Below, piece by piece: positions 16,367 through 25,871 of a stretch of DNA of 64,000 nucleotides. Every line of letters begins with the position of its first letter. The first letter of the stretch is position 1. A program made the translations under genes and the position numbers. The stretch spans positions 124,001 to 188,000 of the forward strand of contig JANRID010000067.1 of the NCBI GenBank assembly GCA_033765305.1, in the 5' to 3' direction. The notes beneath the pieces are model-generated. The model worked only from the letters and a program-made list of their open reading frames with translations, was not told the origin of the DNA and made no database searches. The stretch is from RDXT01 sp033765305. GTDB lineage: Bacteria; Bacteroidota; Bacteroidia; J057.

Positions 16367-16825
16367 CTACTGATTTTCAGGATATTGTATCGGGAGGTCG
16401 CCCAGCCGGACGACCTCCCACGTATGATCGGCCAGCAGGCGCACCTCGGCAATGAAGCCCCGGTATGGCAGGGCAGGGCCCCATTCCTCCGGCGCCACCA
16501 TCGAAAGCAGCCTGCGGCCATTGCGGCGCTCATACACGTAGCAGGTCTGCCCGATCAGGGGCTCGAACTGCGTCTCGGCCTCGTAAATCACCTCCGAGAT
16601 CTCCGCCCGGCTGCGGATCGCCTGCGCCTGTTCGGCGAGCAGCTCGATCTGGCGGCGGATCTGGTCCAGCTGCATCTGGGTCTGCTGCTGCATCGCCAGC
16701 AATGCTTTGCCCTTTACCTTGCCCAAATCCAGCGGCGTAATCTGCACGCTGCCGACGGTGTGGGGGTAGGGGAGAAGGCCGGGCTGCGCGGCCGTTTTCG
16801 ACGGATCGATCGGATTATGCTCCAT
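16367..16825 (-). CDS. DUF2452 domain protein
   Basis: The 152-residue protein starts with a region containing NPIDPSKTAAQPGLLPYPHT and VGSVQITPLDLGKVKGKAL, which fits the DUF2452 family found mainly in Bacteroidota and some proteobacteria. A long helix with a Gln/Glu-rich coiled coil (residues about 48-85) follows, then a beta-rich tail with YVYERRNGRRLLSMVAPEEW. No signal peptide or membrane segment is seen. The function is not established. It is convergent with the cytochrome gene, 6 bases apart. Confidence 0.8.
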   Translation of the reverse strand: MEHNPIDPSKTAAQPGLLPYPHTVGSVQITPLDLGKVKGKALLAMQQQTQMQLDQIRRQIELLAEQAQAIRSRAEISEVIYEAETQFEPLIGQTCYVYERRNGRRLLSMVAPEEWGPALPYRGFIAEVRLLADHTWEVVRLGDLPIQYPENQ

Positions 16826-16938
16826 GCCGGGTAATTACGAAGAAGAAACCATCCGGGCGGTCAGAAGTTAAAAAAAAGCAAAATTGGTTTTTCTATCCTC
16901 CCGGAGGCGTCTATTTTGCATGCAATATACCGATACAC

Positions 16939-17307
16939 ATGGGAACAGGGTTTGCTTACCTGGACGCGGAAAAACGCAGCGAGATCGTCGAGCTGATGGA
17001 CGGAGATGCGGAGATGGTGATCGAACTGATCGACACCCTGCTGGAGAGCGCGCCTGGACTGATGGAGGAGCTGGCTGCGGCAGTAGCTGCCCGGCATACG
17101 GAAGGGGTGCGCGAGGCTGCGCATGCGCTGAAGTCGTCCAATGCGCAGCTGGGCGCGGTGGTATTCTCGGGCATGTGCCAGCAGATGGAAAATCACGGCA
17201 AAAACCAGGATGCCGATGCTGCCGCCGGGTTCCTGCCGGGCATGCAGGAAGAATTTGCCCGCGTACAAGAGGCGCTCAACGCCTGGAAGCAGTCGCTTCA
17301 GGCATGA
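16939..17307 (+). CDS. Histidine phosphotransfer (Hpt) domain protein
   Basis: This 122-residue all-helical protein carries the Hpt signature REAAHALKSSNAQLGA with the phosphorylatable His62. Such proteins pass phosphate between a hybrid histidine kinase and a response regulator in the cytoplasm. No kinase or regulator lies nearby, so the partners are elsewhere. A TATTTTG box at 16912-16918 may be its -7 element. Confidence 0.9.
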   Translation: MGTGFAYLDAEKRSEIVELMDGDAEMVIELIDTLLESAPGLMEELAAAVAARHTEGVREAAHALKSSNAQLGAVVFSGMCQQMENHGKNQDADAAAGFLPGMQEEFARVQEALNAWKQSLQA

Positions 17308-17411
17308 GCCGCAGCCGGCGTCTGGGCCGTGCTTTCTTCTTCGGGTGTTTTTACTTAACATAATATAAATTATAGGACAAATAGCCGCCCCGCTTTCCCC
17401 ATCTTTGCCCC

Positions 17412-17900
17412 ATGCATTCCCCGCTCGATGAGCTGATCCTGCTCGGAGATCCCAGGCTCTATGAAGTCTGCGAGCCCGTGAGCCCCGCAGATGACCTGCT
17501 GATCGCCGATACCGTTCAGCGGCTGCATCAGGTGCTGATGGCGTTCCGTGAACGCTACCAGGCAGGCCGCGCCGTTGCGGCGCCCCAGATCGGCGTGATG
17601 AAGCGCATCGTGTACCTGCATACCGGTACGCCTGTGGTATTCCTCAATCCGGAGCTCTCGGACCTCAGCGAAGAACAGATGGAGATCTGGGACGACTGCA
17701 TGTGCTTTCCCAATCTGCTCGTCCGCCTGCGGCGGAGCCGCCGCTGCACCGTCCGCTTCCTGGACCTGTCCTGGCAGCCCCAGGCTATGCAGCTCGAAGA
17801 CGGCCTTTCGGAGCTGCTTCAGCACGAATGCGACCACCTGGACGGGGTGCTGGCCATCAGCCGCGCACTCGACAGCCGGAGTTTCCGCTGGAGGGCATAA
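17412..17900 (+). CDS. def: Divergent peptide deformylase
   Basis: The 162-residue protein keeps motif 1 in GRAVAAPQIG (52-61) and motif 3 as QHECDHLDG (His138, Glu139, His142). Motif 2, normally EGCLS, reads DDCMC (94-98); the metal-binding Cys is retained but the flanking Glu, Gly and Leu are changed. Deformylases remove the formyl group from nascent proteins. The change in motif 2 places this with PDF-like paralogues, so a housekeeping role is uncertain; another def may exist. A CATCTTTG box ends only 4 bases before the ATG. Confidence 0.85.
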   Translation: MHSPLDELILLGDPRLYEVCEPVSPADDLLIADTVQRLHQVLMAFRERYQAGRAVAAPQIGVMKRIVYLHTGTPVVFLNPELSDLSEEQMEIWDDCMCFPNLLVRLRRSRRCTVRFLDLSWQPQAMQLEDGLSELLQHECDHLDGVLAISRALDSRSFRWRA

Positions 17901-17945
17901 ACCATTGATTTTCAGCCTACTCCCCTACCCTGCTTATTCCGTTCC

Positions 17946-19145
17946 ATGAAACTGTTCCGCCCGAATGTCGCCACGGCTGTCCGCGCCCTGCAAGCCATCT
18001 TCACCGAAGGCCAGTATGCCGACAAAGCGGTGGAAGCCGCGCTGAAGTCCAGCCCCAAGCTGGGCGCCCGCGACCGGGCCTTCATCGCGGAGACGATCTA
18101 CGAAGTCGTCCGGCGCTACCGCTTTCTCTACGAAATCCTGGGCCATGAACCCCGGCATCCCCGCGAATGGTGGGCGCTCACGGGCATCTGGCTGCGCATC
18201 TCCACCAATGCCCCGCTGCCGGAATGGGAGGAATTTCAGGCATTATCGCAAATTGCGATACACGATCTGTTCCGCTCCGACCTGCCTCGCGCCATACGCG
18301 AATCGGTGCCCGACTGGCTCGATGAACGCGGCGCGGCCGAACTCGGCGAGCGCTGGCCGGACCTTCTCCATCAGCTCAACCAGCCTGCGGCCTTTGTGAT
18401 CCGCGCCAATACCCTGAAAATCACCCGATCGGATCTTGCCAAGCAGATTGCGGCGGCCGGCATCGGCACCCGCAGCACGGGCGAGGCCGGCCTGGTCCTG
18501 GACAAGCGGATCAACCTGTTCCAGAGCGAATGGTTCCAGTCTGGCCTGTTCGAGGTGCAGGATGCCTCTTCGCAGGAGGTGGCGCCCTTTCTGGCGCCGG
18601 AGCCCGGCATGCGGGTCGTGGACGCCTGCGCGGGCGGCGGCGGCAAAACCCTGCATCTGGCGGCGCTCATGGAAAACAAAGGCTCCATCATTGCCCTGGA
18701 CCCCGAGGACTGGAAGCTGGAGGAGCTCAAGCGGCGCGCGCGGCGCGCCGGCGCGCACCAGATCCAGACCCGGCCCATCACCGACCGCAAGGTGATCAAA
18801 CGCCTCTACGGGACCGCCGACCGCCTGCTGCTCGATGTGCCCTGCAGCGGCCTCGGCGTGCTGCGCCGCAATCCGGACACCAAATGGAAGCTCAGCCCGG
18901 CCCTCCTGGCCGCCATGCAGGAGCAGCAGCAAAGCATCCTCTCCGGCTACGCCCGGATCGTCAAGCCCGGCGGGCGGCTGGTCTATGCCACCTGCAGCAT
19001 TCTCGAAAGCGAAAACGGCGCCCAGGTACGGCGCTTCCTGGAAGCGGACGATGCCTTCGAGCTGGCCGACGAGCGCAGCATACTGCCTGATGATCAGGGG
19101 TTTGACGGATTTTACATGGCAGCGCTCACCCGGAAGGGCGCGTAG
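17946..19145 (+). CDS. RsmB/NOP-family rRNA cytosine methyltransferase
   Basis: A 399-residue SAM-dependent enzyme. An N-terminal NusB-like helical region (residues 1-150) is followed by a PUA-less linker and the methyltransferase core: MRVVDACAGGGGKTLHLAAL (SAM binding), then ALDPEDWKLEELKRRARR, LLLDVPCSGLGVLRRNPDTK with a motif IV Cys, and VYATCSILESENG with the catalytic motif VI Cys. RsmB-like enzymes make 5-methylcytosine in 16S rRNA. It is 45 bases after def; the pair may be one unit. It is convergent with mpl. Confidence 0.92.
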   Translation: MKLFRPNVATAVRALQAIFTEGQYADKAVEAALKSSPKLGARDRAFIAETIYEVVRRYRFLYEILGHEPRHPREWWALTGIWLRISTNAPLPEWEEFQALSQIAIHDLFRSDLPRAIRESVPDWLDERGAAELGERWPDLLHQLNQPAAFVIRANTLKITRSDLAKQIAAAGIGTRSTGEAGLVLDKRINLFQSEWFQSGLFEVQDASSQEVAPFLAPEPGMRVVDACAGGGGKTLHLAALMENKGSIIALDPEDWKLEELKRRARRAGAHQIQTRPITDRKVIKRLYGTADRLLLDVPCSGLGVLRRNPDTKWKLSPALLAAMQEQQQSILSGYARIVKPGGRLVYATCSILESENGAQVRRFLEADDAFELADERSILPDDQGFDGFYMAALTRKGA

Positions 19146-19165
19146 CCCGGCGGCCCTCCCCCGCC

Positions 19166-20518
19166 CTACTGCCCCAGCGCCTGGAAATCCAGGCCGCTGA
19201 AGCTGCCGCTGGACATCATGAGCAGCACATCGCGCTGGGTCCGCGACTGCCGGATAAACTGCAGCACCTCTTCCTGCGAGAAGGCGCATACCAGGCCCGG
19301 ATCGCCGAATGCAGCCCGGAGCTCGCCGGCCGTCAGGGGCTGCATGCGCTTCTGCGCCACGGCGTGCGGATCTACAAACACCAGCCGCCGGTCGGCCTGG
19401 CGCATCGTGCCCTTGTACATCGGCAGGTACTCGCGGCTGAGGCTGCTGAAGGTGTGCAGCTCCATGCAGGCAATCAGGTTGTGCTTTGCGTAGCGCTCGC
19501 GCGCAGCTTCCACAGTAGCTTCTACCTTGGCCGGGGCATGCGCGTAGTCGCGGATGAGGACCAGATCCTCGCGGCTGAGCAGGGTTTCCATGCGCATGCC
19601 GGCCCCGGTGAAGCCGGCGATTGCGTCCAAAAACGCCTGCGCCTCCATGCCCAGCTGTTTGCACACCAGCCAGGCCGCATGCAGGTTGAGCATATTGTGC
19701 TGGCCGATTACCGAGACCGCGCCTTTGGCGCCTTCCAGCCTGACCTCGTAGCGGCCGTTGCGGATGCGGTAGGAAGGCGCATCGTACGGATGCAGGTACT
19801 GGCTCTGCGGATCCGCATGCGCTTTGACCAGGGCAGCCAGCCGCTTGTCCGGTTCGCAGTACACGATATCGGCGGCCTTGGGCAGGGAGCGGATCAGCAG
19901 CTCAAACTGCCGGACATACTCCGCTTCGGAGGGAAACACATTGATGTGGTCCCAGGAAATGCCGGTAACCACCACGCTGTGAGGCTGATAGACGAGAAAC
20001 TTCGGCCTGGGGTCTTCCTTGGACGCCAGGTATTCGTCGCCTTCGATGATCATGACCGGCGCATCGCCGGAGAGGCGCACGGCATTGCTGAAGCCGGGCA
20101 CCTGGGCCCCGACCAGGTAGTCGAATTTGCGGCCAGCCTGCTGAAGGGCATGCATGATCATGGCCGTAACGGTAGTCTTGCCGTAGCTGCCGGTGACCAC
20201 GATCCGCTGCTGATGGCGGGCATGGTGGTAGATGTATTCGGGAAATGAATACATCGGCAGGCCCAGCTCCTTGGCACGGGCCAGCTCCGGGTTGTCGGCG
20301 AAGGCGTGCATGCCCAGAATTACCCCGTCGAGGCCGGGGACAATCCGTCCGGCGTCCCATCCGAGGGTCTCCGGCAGCAGCCCGTGCGCCGCGAGACGGC
20401 TCCGGGCCGGGTCGAAGATCTGGTCGTCCGAGCCGGTGACCTGATGGCCTGCCGCCTTGAGGGCGATGGCGAGGCCGTGCATAATGCTGCCGCCGATGGC
20501 GATGAAGTGTAGCCGCAT
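19166..20518 (-). CDS. mpl: UDP-N-acetylmuramate:tripeptide ligase Mpl
   Basis: From the ATG at 20518 the protein has 450 residues and starts MRLHFIAIGGSIMHGLAIAL, the Mur-ligase N-terminal Rossmann pattern. The ATP site is VTGSYGKTTVTAMIMHAL near residue 107; IIEGDEYLASKEDPRPKF and HINVFPSEAEY follow. These features, including the GDEY stretch, indicate Mpl rather than MurC. Mpl joins recycled murein tripeptide to UDP-MurNAc in the cytoplasm, and implies peptide-stem recycling. The frame extends 12 codons upstream to another ATG, but the chosen start gives the family N-terminus. Confidence 0.92.
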   Translation of the reverse strand: MRLHFIAIGGSIMHGLAIALKAAGHQVTGSDDQIFDPARSRLAAHGLLPETLGWDAGRIVPGLDGVILGMHAFADNPELARAKELGLPMYSFPEYIYHHARHQQRIVVTGSYGKTTVTAMIMHALQQAGRKFDYLVGAQVPGFSNAVRLSGDAPVMIIEGDEYLASKEDPRPKFLVYQPHSVVVTGISWDHINVFPSEAEYVRQFELLIRSLPKAADIVYCEPDKRLAALVKAHADPQSQYLHPYDAPSYRIRNGRYEVRLEGAKGAVSVIGQHNMLNLHAAWLVCKQLGMEAQAFLDAIAGFTGAGMRMETLLSREDLVLIRDYAHAPAKVEATVEAARERYAKHNLIACMELHTFSSLSREYLPMYKGTMRQADRRLVFVDPHAVAQKRMQPLTAGELRAAFGDPGLVCAFSQEEVLQFIRQSRTQRDVLLMMSSGSFSGLDFQALGQ

Positions 20519-20731
20519 GAGGTGCGAATTTGCAGGAGCTGCCGCAAAATACAAAGTATTGTGCTGCGGTGCAGCCGAAGCTGCATGGGAACGTTTTCGG
20601 TTTTTTAGGCTAACATTTTGGTTATAAGCATATTAGATCTTTTTTGGGAACAGCCTCCGGATGCGGCGGCTGTAAAAAGCTGCTGTCCGGGGCAGCCCCG
20701 CGCCGGATAAACTCGTATCTTGGCGTAGCAT

Positions 20732-22930
20732 ATGCCGCGCATCATCCTGGTATCCAACCGTCTTCCGATCACCATCGACCGCAAGCAGGGGGAGCTGGTC
20801 TACCACCCCAGCGCCGGCGGTCTTGCAACGGGCCTGAACTCGCTCGACGACTCGTTCGAGCGGTTCTGGGTAGGCTGGCCCGGCTCGGTGGTGGAGCACG
20901 AGTGGGAGCGCCAGGAAATTACGGCGCAGTTCCGCGAAGACGGCATGATGCCCGTCTTTCTGACGCAGCAGGAAATCGAGCTCTTCTACGAGGGATTCTG
21001 CAACCGGACTATCTGGCCGCATTTCCACTACTTTCCCCAGTACACCGTCTACGACGACGATCTCTGGGTGGTGTATCAGCGGGTCAACCAGTACTATGCC
21101 GATGTGGTGGCCAGCCTGGTGCAGCCCGACGACGTGGTCTGGATTCACGACTACCAGCTGATGCTGGTGCCGGGCATGCTGCGGAAAATTTTCCCCGGCC
21201 TGACCATCGGATTTTTTCTGCATATCCCTTTTCCCTCCTACGAGCTATTCCGCACCCTGCCCTGGCGCGAGGAACTGCTCGAAGGGCTGCTGGGCGCCGA
21301 TCAGATCGGGTTCCATACCTTCAACTACATGCGGCATTTCCTGAGCGCCGTGTACCGCATTACGGGGGTGGAGCACAACTTCGGCCAGCTGGTCGTCCAT
21401 GACCGGGTGCTGCGGGTGGATGTGTTTCCGATGGGGATCGATTATGAGAAATATGCCTTCCCCGACAATCTGGACGAGGTCACGGAAGAGATGCAGTTTA
21501 TTCAGGATTACAGCAAACGCCTGAAGCTCATCCTCTCCATCGACCGGCTGGACTATTCGAAAGGCATTCCGGAGCGGATCCGGGCCTACGAGCTGTTTCT
21601 CAAGCGCAATCCGCAGTACCGGGGCGGTGTCGCCCTGATCTTGGTGGTGGTGCCTTCGCGGTCGAATGTAGGGCATTACCAGAAGCTCAAAGAAGAAATC
21701 GACGAACTGGTCGGGCGGATCAACGGCGAATACGGCCGCCTGAACTGGATTCCGATCCGATACTACTACCGCTCGTTTCCATTCACCAGCCTGTGCGCGC
21801 TCTACCGCGTATCGCCGGTGGCCCTGATCACGCCCCTGCGGGACGGCATGAACCTGGTGGCCAAAGAATACGTGGCCAGCAAGCAGGCGGACTCCGGGGT
21901 GCTGATTCTCAGTGAAATGGCCGGCGCAGCCCACGAGCTGTCCGAAGCGCTGATCATCAACCCCAACGATGCCAACCAGATCGGGCAGGCCCTGGCGGCA
22001 GCGCTGGAGATGCCCCTGGAAGAGCAGCGCAGCCGCCTCGAAGTCATGCAGGGCAAAATCAAGCGCTACAACGTCAAGCACTGGGCGAACAATTACACCC
22101 AACAGTTGATGGAGACCAAGCGATCGCAGGACGACCGGCAGACCAAGCTGCTGACGGATGCTACCAAGGACAGCCTGTATCAGGCCTACCGGGCGGCCGG
22201 CTCGCGCCTGCTGCTGCTCGACTACGACGGCACCCTGGTCGGATTCAAGAACTCGCCTTCGGAGGCTTTTCCGGACGGGGAGCTGCTCCAGACCTTCCGG
22301 CTGCTCAAGGCGCAGGCCGGCACCCATCCGGTCATCGTCAGCGGCCGCGACCGCTACACCCTCGAAGCATGGTTTGGCGAGCTGGGCATGGAGATGGTCT
22401 CCGAGCATGGCGTCTGGACCTGGAGCGGGGGCCGCTGGCAGCTGAACGACACGGTCATGGCGTCCTGGAAGCCGGCCGTGATGCCCATCCTCGAAAAGCT
22501 CGTGGAGCGCACCCCGGGCTCCTTCATCGAAGAAAAAGACTACACCCTGGCCTGGCATTACCGCATGATCGACAAAGAGCTGGGTGCCAACCGGGTCCGC
22601 GAGATCCGCGACGAGCTGATCTACCTGACCGCCAACCACAACCTGCAGGTGCTGGAAGGCAACAAGGTGGTGGAAATCCGCAATGCAGGCGTCAACAAGG
22701 GCAAGGCCGCCGCGCGCTGGCTCTATCAGCAGCCCTGGGACTTCATCCTCGCCATCGGCGATGACCATACCGACGAGGACACCTTCCAGGCCCTGCCCGA
22801 CGACGCATACACCATCAAGGTCGGGCTGGCCCGCACCAACGCCAAGTTCAAGGTCCGCTCGGTGGAGGAGGCCCGCGAGCTGCTGGAGAAATTTGCTGAA
22901 AATCAGCCCGAAGCTGCGCCTGCTTCCTGA
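20732..22930 (+). CDS. Bifunctional trehalose-6-phosphate synthase/phosphatase
   Basis: This 732-residue fusion has an OtsA glycosyltransferase 20 domain (about 1-470), with ILVSNRLPITIDRK, VWIHDYQLMLVPGMLRK, SIDRLDYSKGIPERI and LRDGMNLVAKEYVA, then an OtsB HAD-type phosphatase (about 485-725) with DYDGTLVGF and GDDHTDEDTFQAL. It makes trehalose-6-phosphate from UDP- or GDP-glucose and glucose-6-phosphate, then removes the phosphate, giving trehalose for osmotic or desiccation protection. Both active-site sets look complete. A TATCTTGG box ends 8 bases before the ATG. It overlaps the convergent gene downstream by 28 bases. Confidence 0.96.
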   Translation: MPRIILVSNRLPITIDRKQGELVYHPSAGGLATGLNSLDDSFERFWVGWPGSVVEHEWERQEITAQFREDGMMPVFLTQQEIELFYEGFCNRTIWPHFHYFPQYTVYDDDLWVVYQRVNQYYADVVASLVQPDDVVWIHDYQLMLVPGMLRKIFPGLTIGFFLHIPFPSYELFRTLPWREELLEGLLGADQIGFHTFNYMRHFLSAVYRITGVEHNFGQLVVHDRVLRVDVFPMGIDYEKYAFPDNLDEVTEEMQFIQDYSKRLKLILSIDRLDYSKGIPERIRAYELFLKRNPQYRGGVALILVVVPSRSNVGHYQKLKEEIDELVGRINGEYGRLNWIPIRYYYRSFPFTSLCALYRVSPVALITPLRDGMNLVAKEYVASKQADSGVLILSEMAGAAHELSEALIINPNDANQIGQALAAALEMPLEEQRSRLEVMQGKIKRYNVKHWANNYTQQLMETKRSQDDRQTKLLTDATKDSLYQAYRAAGSRLLLLDYDGTLVGFKNSPSEAFPDGELLQTFRLLKAQAGTHPVIVSGRDRYTLEAWFGELGMEMVSEHGVWTWSGGRWQLNDTVMASWKPAVMPILEKLVERTPGSFIEEKDYTLAWHYRMIDKELGANRVREIRDELIYLTANHNLQVLEGNKVVEIRNAGVNKGKAAARWLYQQPWDFILAIGDDHTDEDTFQALPDDAYTIKVGLARTNAKFKVRSVEEARELLEKFAENQPEAAPAS

Positions 22931-24384
22931 AGCATCGCGGCAATCTGCCGCCGCAGCCAATCCGCATTTGTGACACCCTGACGGGCAGCAAGGTCCTGCC
23001 GCAGCGCCTCTGCCTTTCGCTCCAGCTCCTCGCGGCCCAGGCGGTCCTCCTGCATCCGCAGGCGCATCAGCCGGCCCAGCAGCTGCACCAGCTGCGCATG
23101 CGCCTGCCGGTGCAGGTCCGAAATCTGCCGGTCGCGGCGCAGCAGCCCCCGGAAGGCCTGCAGCAGGTAGCCCAGCAGCTCGTATTCGCCCTGCTCGTAG
23201 TAGATGCGCGCAAGCAAGGCCTTGGCACTCAGGTGGTAATACACATCCGTGAACTCTACCCGCTGCAGCAGCTGCATCGCGGTGCGGTGGGCCTGCCGCT
23301 CGTAGTGGTACACCGCAAGGTTGTAGGTGTACGCGTTTTCGCGCACCTCCGGGCTGAGGCGCGCCTGATAGGCTTCGAGAAACTGCATCACCCACTCGTA
23401 GCGCCGCAGGCGCAGCCCGACCGTGGTGATGTTTTTGTAATGCTCATGCGCGAGCACGCCGCTTTCAAGCAGCAGATCCTCCTCCAGCAGCGCCTGGTAA
23501 ATGCCAAAGAGGGCGTCGAGGTACTGGGCCTGGCCGGTATTGATGCGTTTGATGCAGAAATTCTGGGCATAGGTGTACATCGCATAGGCTTCTGTACGCT
23601 CAAACTGCCCGGAAGAGCGGCTCAGCAGGCCGAGCAGCGTCTCGTAGTGCGGCTCGGGATCGGGCCGGGACAGCATCCGGTAAATTTCGAAGTAGATGGC
23701 CACGGCAGGGAATTCCAGAAAGCTGCTCCCCTCCCCTTCCAGAAACCGGGCGATCCAGAGTGCGGCATCGGGCCCGCCGCCGTCTTCGGCGCGGACAATG
23801 TTGCGGCGGTTGCGCAGCTCGCAGGCTGCCCGCAGCCGGGAGGCGAAGTAGTAGGCGTCGAGCTCGCGGGCAGCCTCCGGCAGGCTGCTGGAAAGCGCCC
23901 GGTTTTGGGAGCGGCCCTGCACGGCATCCTGCAGCTGCAGCATGCGGTAGCGGTGGTAGTGCCAGGCGCTGTTGCGCAGCGGCTGCTGCTCTGCCAGCTG
24001 CTCCGATTTGCGGAGCAGCCGGGCAAAATCCTCGTCCCCGCAGCGCCCGATGGCCTCCTCCAGCAGCAGCTGGCGCGCGGCAAATGCATCCTGCTGCAGC
24101 CGGGCATGGGTCCAGTACTGCTCCAGCAGCCGCATCAGCACCGAAAGCTGGTCGTGCACCTGCTGTGCGGAAAAGGGCGCACCGGCGCCGAAGAGCGCCT
24201 GGTGCAGGGGCTCCGGGCCCGTCAGGGCCGCCGGAAAATGCGGATATGCCTGCAGCAGCACCGGCGCAAGCCGGGACAGCCGGGTGTGCTCGTGCAGCCA
24301 GCCGGCCTCCAGCATGCGGCAAAATTCGCGCATTTCAGCCGGGCGGAGGCCTGAAAGCAGGCGGAAAATACGGGGCTGTTTCAT
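22903..24384 (-). CDS. Large helical protein of unknown function
   Basis: The 493-residue protein opens with PRIFRLLSGLRPAEMREFCR and is almost entirely predicted helix, rich in Leu, Gln, Arg, Tyr and Trp. Paired-helix stretches such as YNLAVYHYERQAHRTAMQLL and AKALLARIYYEQGEYELLG look like TPR-type repeats in the last 250 residues. No signal peptide, membrane segment or catalytic motif is visible. It is probably a cytoplasmic scaffold or protein-interaction factor, but I do not recognise it. Its start is preceded by an AT-rich stretch with an inverted repeat. It overlaps the end of the trehalose gene by 28 bases, tail to tail. Confidence 0.8.
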   Translation of the reverse strand: MKQPRIFRLLSGLRPAEMREFCRMLEAGWLHEHTRLSRLAPVLLQAYPHFPAALTGPEPLHQALFGAGAPFSAQQVHDQLSVLMRLLEQYWTHARLQQDAFAARQLLLEEAIGRCGDEDFARLLRKSEQLAEQQPLRNSAWHYHRYRMLQLQDAVQGRSQNRALSSSLPEAARELDAYYFASRLRAACELRNRRNIVRAEDGGGPDAALWIARFLEGEGSSFLEFPAVAIYFEIYRMLSRPDPEPHYETLLGLLSRSSGQFERTEAYAMYTYAQNFCIKRINTGQAQYLDALFGIYQALLEEDLLLESGVLAHEHYKNITTVGLRLRRYEWVMQFLEAYQARLSPEVRENAYTYNLAVYHYERQAHRTAMQLLQRVEFTDVYYHLSAKALLARIYYEQGEYELLGYLLQAFRGLLRRDRQISDLHRQAHAQLVQLLGRLMRLRMQEDRLGREELERKAEALRQDLAARQGVTNADWLRRQIAAMLQEAGAASG

Positions 24385-24413
24385 CAGACAGGCTGCATAT
24401 GATCCAGAATCGT

Positions 24414-24436
24414 GTATTTAAAATTGGCTTAAATAC
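24414..24436. promoter_or_regulatory. Inverted repeat GTATTTAA-N7-TTAAATAC, candidate operator
   Basis: Perfect 8-base arms (24414-24421 and 24429-24436) lie 29 bases before the start of the unknown 493-residue protein, in a sharply AT-rich divergent promoter region. Its size and symmetry suit a dimeric regulator. No regulator is encoded next to it. Confidence 0.4.
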
Positions 24437-24569
24437 TTGATTTTCAATACATAATCTAAAATTCAGGTACATCATTCGATCCAGAAAGCTATTATTTTAT
24501 TCGCATCCCGCAAAAACAAAAGCACGTACTTGTTCATTGAATACACAAGTTTACTGTAACGGACCACAC

Positions 24570-25871
24570 ATGCATCGGACACTACTGGCATTAGGGCTGC
24601 TGAGCGGATTCTGGGCTCCGCTTGCTGCGCAGTCCGGAGCAGCACTGGAGGTGCTGTTCGGAACCGACACCGTATATGCCTGCGCCTCGGCTCCGCTGAC
24701 GCTGGAGCCTTCGGTCAGCGGGGGAAGCGGAGTCTATCAGTTTGCCTGGAATACGGGCAGCCAGGGTGCGTCGGAGCAGGTGTGGGTTCAAGCTGGATAT
24801 ACGCTCTTTACGGTAACGGTGTTCGACGGCAGCAGTTCTGCCCTGGCCTCGGTTGTGGTGGCCGGCCTTACGGAATGCGTGCTGCCGGGCGACATGAACG
24901 GAGACGGCGCGGCGAACAATTTCGATGTGCTGGCTTGGGGATTTGCTGCCGGCAGCGGCGGCCCGGTCCGGCCCGACGCTCACACCGCGTGGATTGCGCA
25001 GGGTGCGCCGGCCTGGGCGCAGCAGATTCCCTCCGGAGCGGATTATGCGCACTCGGATGCGGACGGCAACGGCATCATCGATACCGTCGATCTGGCGCCG
25101 GTCCGCAGCCACTATGCCATTCCGCAGTCTGCGGGCAGTCTCAGCGCTCCCGGCGGCCCGCTGCTGGATATGGCCCTCATGGCGCCTGTGTACGGCCCTG
25201 GCGATACCCTCCGGACCGTTGTCTCGCTCGGTACGCAAGGCCAGCCGGCCGACAGCGTGTACGGCATCGCCTTCTCGCTGGTATTCAGCGGGCTGAACCT
25301 CGATTCCAGTACCTTGCGCGTGGAGTACGGCAGCTCCTGGCTGGGCACTTTCCGCCAGGATCTGCACGGCCTGCATAAGTTCTTCTTCAGCCCCCGCCAG
25401 CTGGATGTGGCAATCACCCGGAACGACCAGACGTCCCGGAGCGGCTTCGGGCGCGTGGCGGATATTTCGGTGATGATCGACGACGTGATCGGCAAAGGCA
25501 ACGAGGTGCAGAGCGTCGAGATTCAGGTGCGCAATGTGCGTGTGCTCCGGCAGAACGGTCAGGCGCTTGCGGTGAGCTACCGCCCCGCCGAGTTTCTGCT
25601 CGAATCCGGCCAGACACAGCACCTCGACTTGCAGGAGACTGCCCCTTCGCTGCAGGCAATCCGGCAGCCCGGCCGCATCGAGCTGACCTCCAGCCTTCCG
25701 ATGCGCCATGTGCGGATGCTGGGGCTGCGGGGCGAAATGATCTACGATGTTCCGCTGCTGGCTGGCGGTGCCCGCGCCTATCTCCAGACGGAGGGCCTGC
25801 CGGCAGGCTTGTACTATATTCTTGCAGAGACCCGGAACGGCACGGCCCGCACGGCCCTGATGATCCGGTAA
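24570..25871 (+). CDS. Secreted protein with dockerin-like repeats and C-terminal sorting-like domain
   Basis: From the ATG at 24570 the protein has 433 residues and starts with a signal peptide (LLALGLLSGFWAPLAAQ). A short Ig-like part with YQFAWNTGSQG is followed by a pair of calcium-loop motifs, GDMNGDGAANNFDVLAWG and DADGNGIIDTVDLAPVRS, spaced as in dockerin or dockerin-like modules. A beta-rich cohesin-like region follows (about 190-340), then a C-terminal beta domain ending AGLYYILAETRNGTARTALM, the form of a type IX secretion sorting domain. It is probably exported to the cell surface. Its binding partner is unknown. An earlier in-frame ATG at 24537 is less likely because the signal peptide starts here. 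Confidence 0.78.
   Translation: MHRTLLALGLLSGFWAPLAAQSGAALEVLFGTDTVYACASAPLTLEPSVSGGSGVYQFAWNTGSQGASEQVWVQAGYTLFTVTVFDGSSSALASVVVAGLTECVLPGDMNGDGAANNFDVLAWGFAAGSGGPVRPDAHTAWIAQGAPAWAQQIPSGADYAHSDADGNGIIDTVDLAPVRSHYAIPQSAGSLSAPGGPLLDMALMAPVYGPGDTLRTVVSLGTQGQPADSVYGIAFSLVFSGLNLDSSTLRVEYGSSWLGTFRQDLHGLHKFFFSPRQLDVAITRNDQTSRSGFGRVADISVMIDDVIGKGNEVQSVEIQVRNVRVLRQNGQALAVSYRPAEFLLESGQTQHLDLQETAPSLQAIRQPGRIELTSSLPMRHVRMLGLRGEMIYDVPLLAGGARAYLQTEGLPAGLYYILAETRNGTARTALMIR

Noticed and set aside
21245..23395. A 716-codon minus-strand frame opposite the trehalose gene
   Set aside because: It lies over the strong OtsA and OtsB motifs and has no domain of its own.
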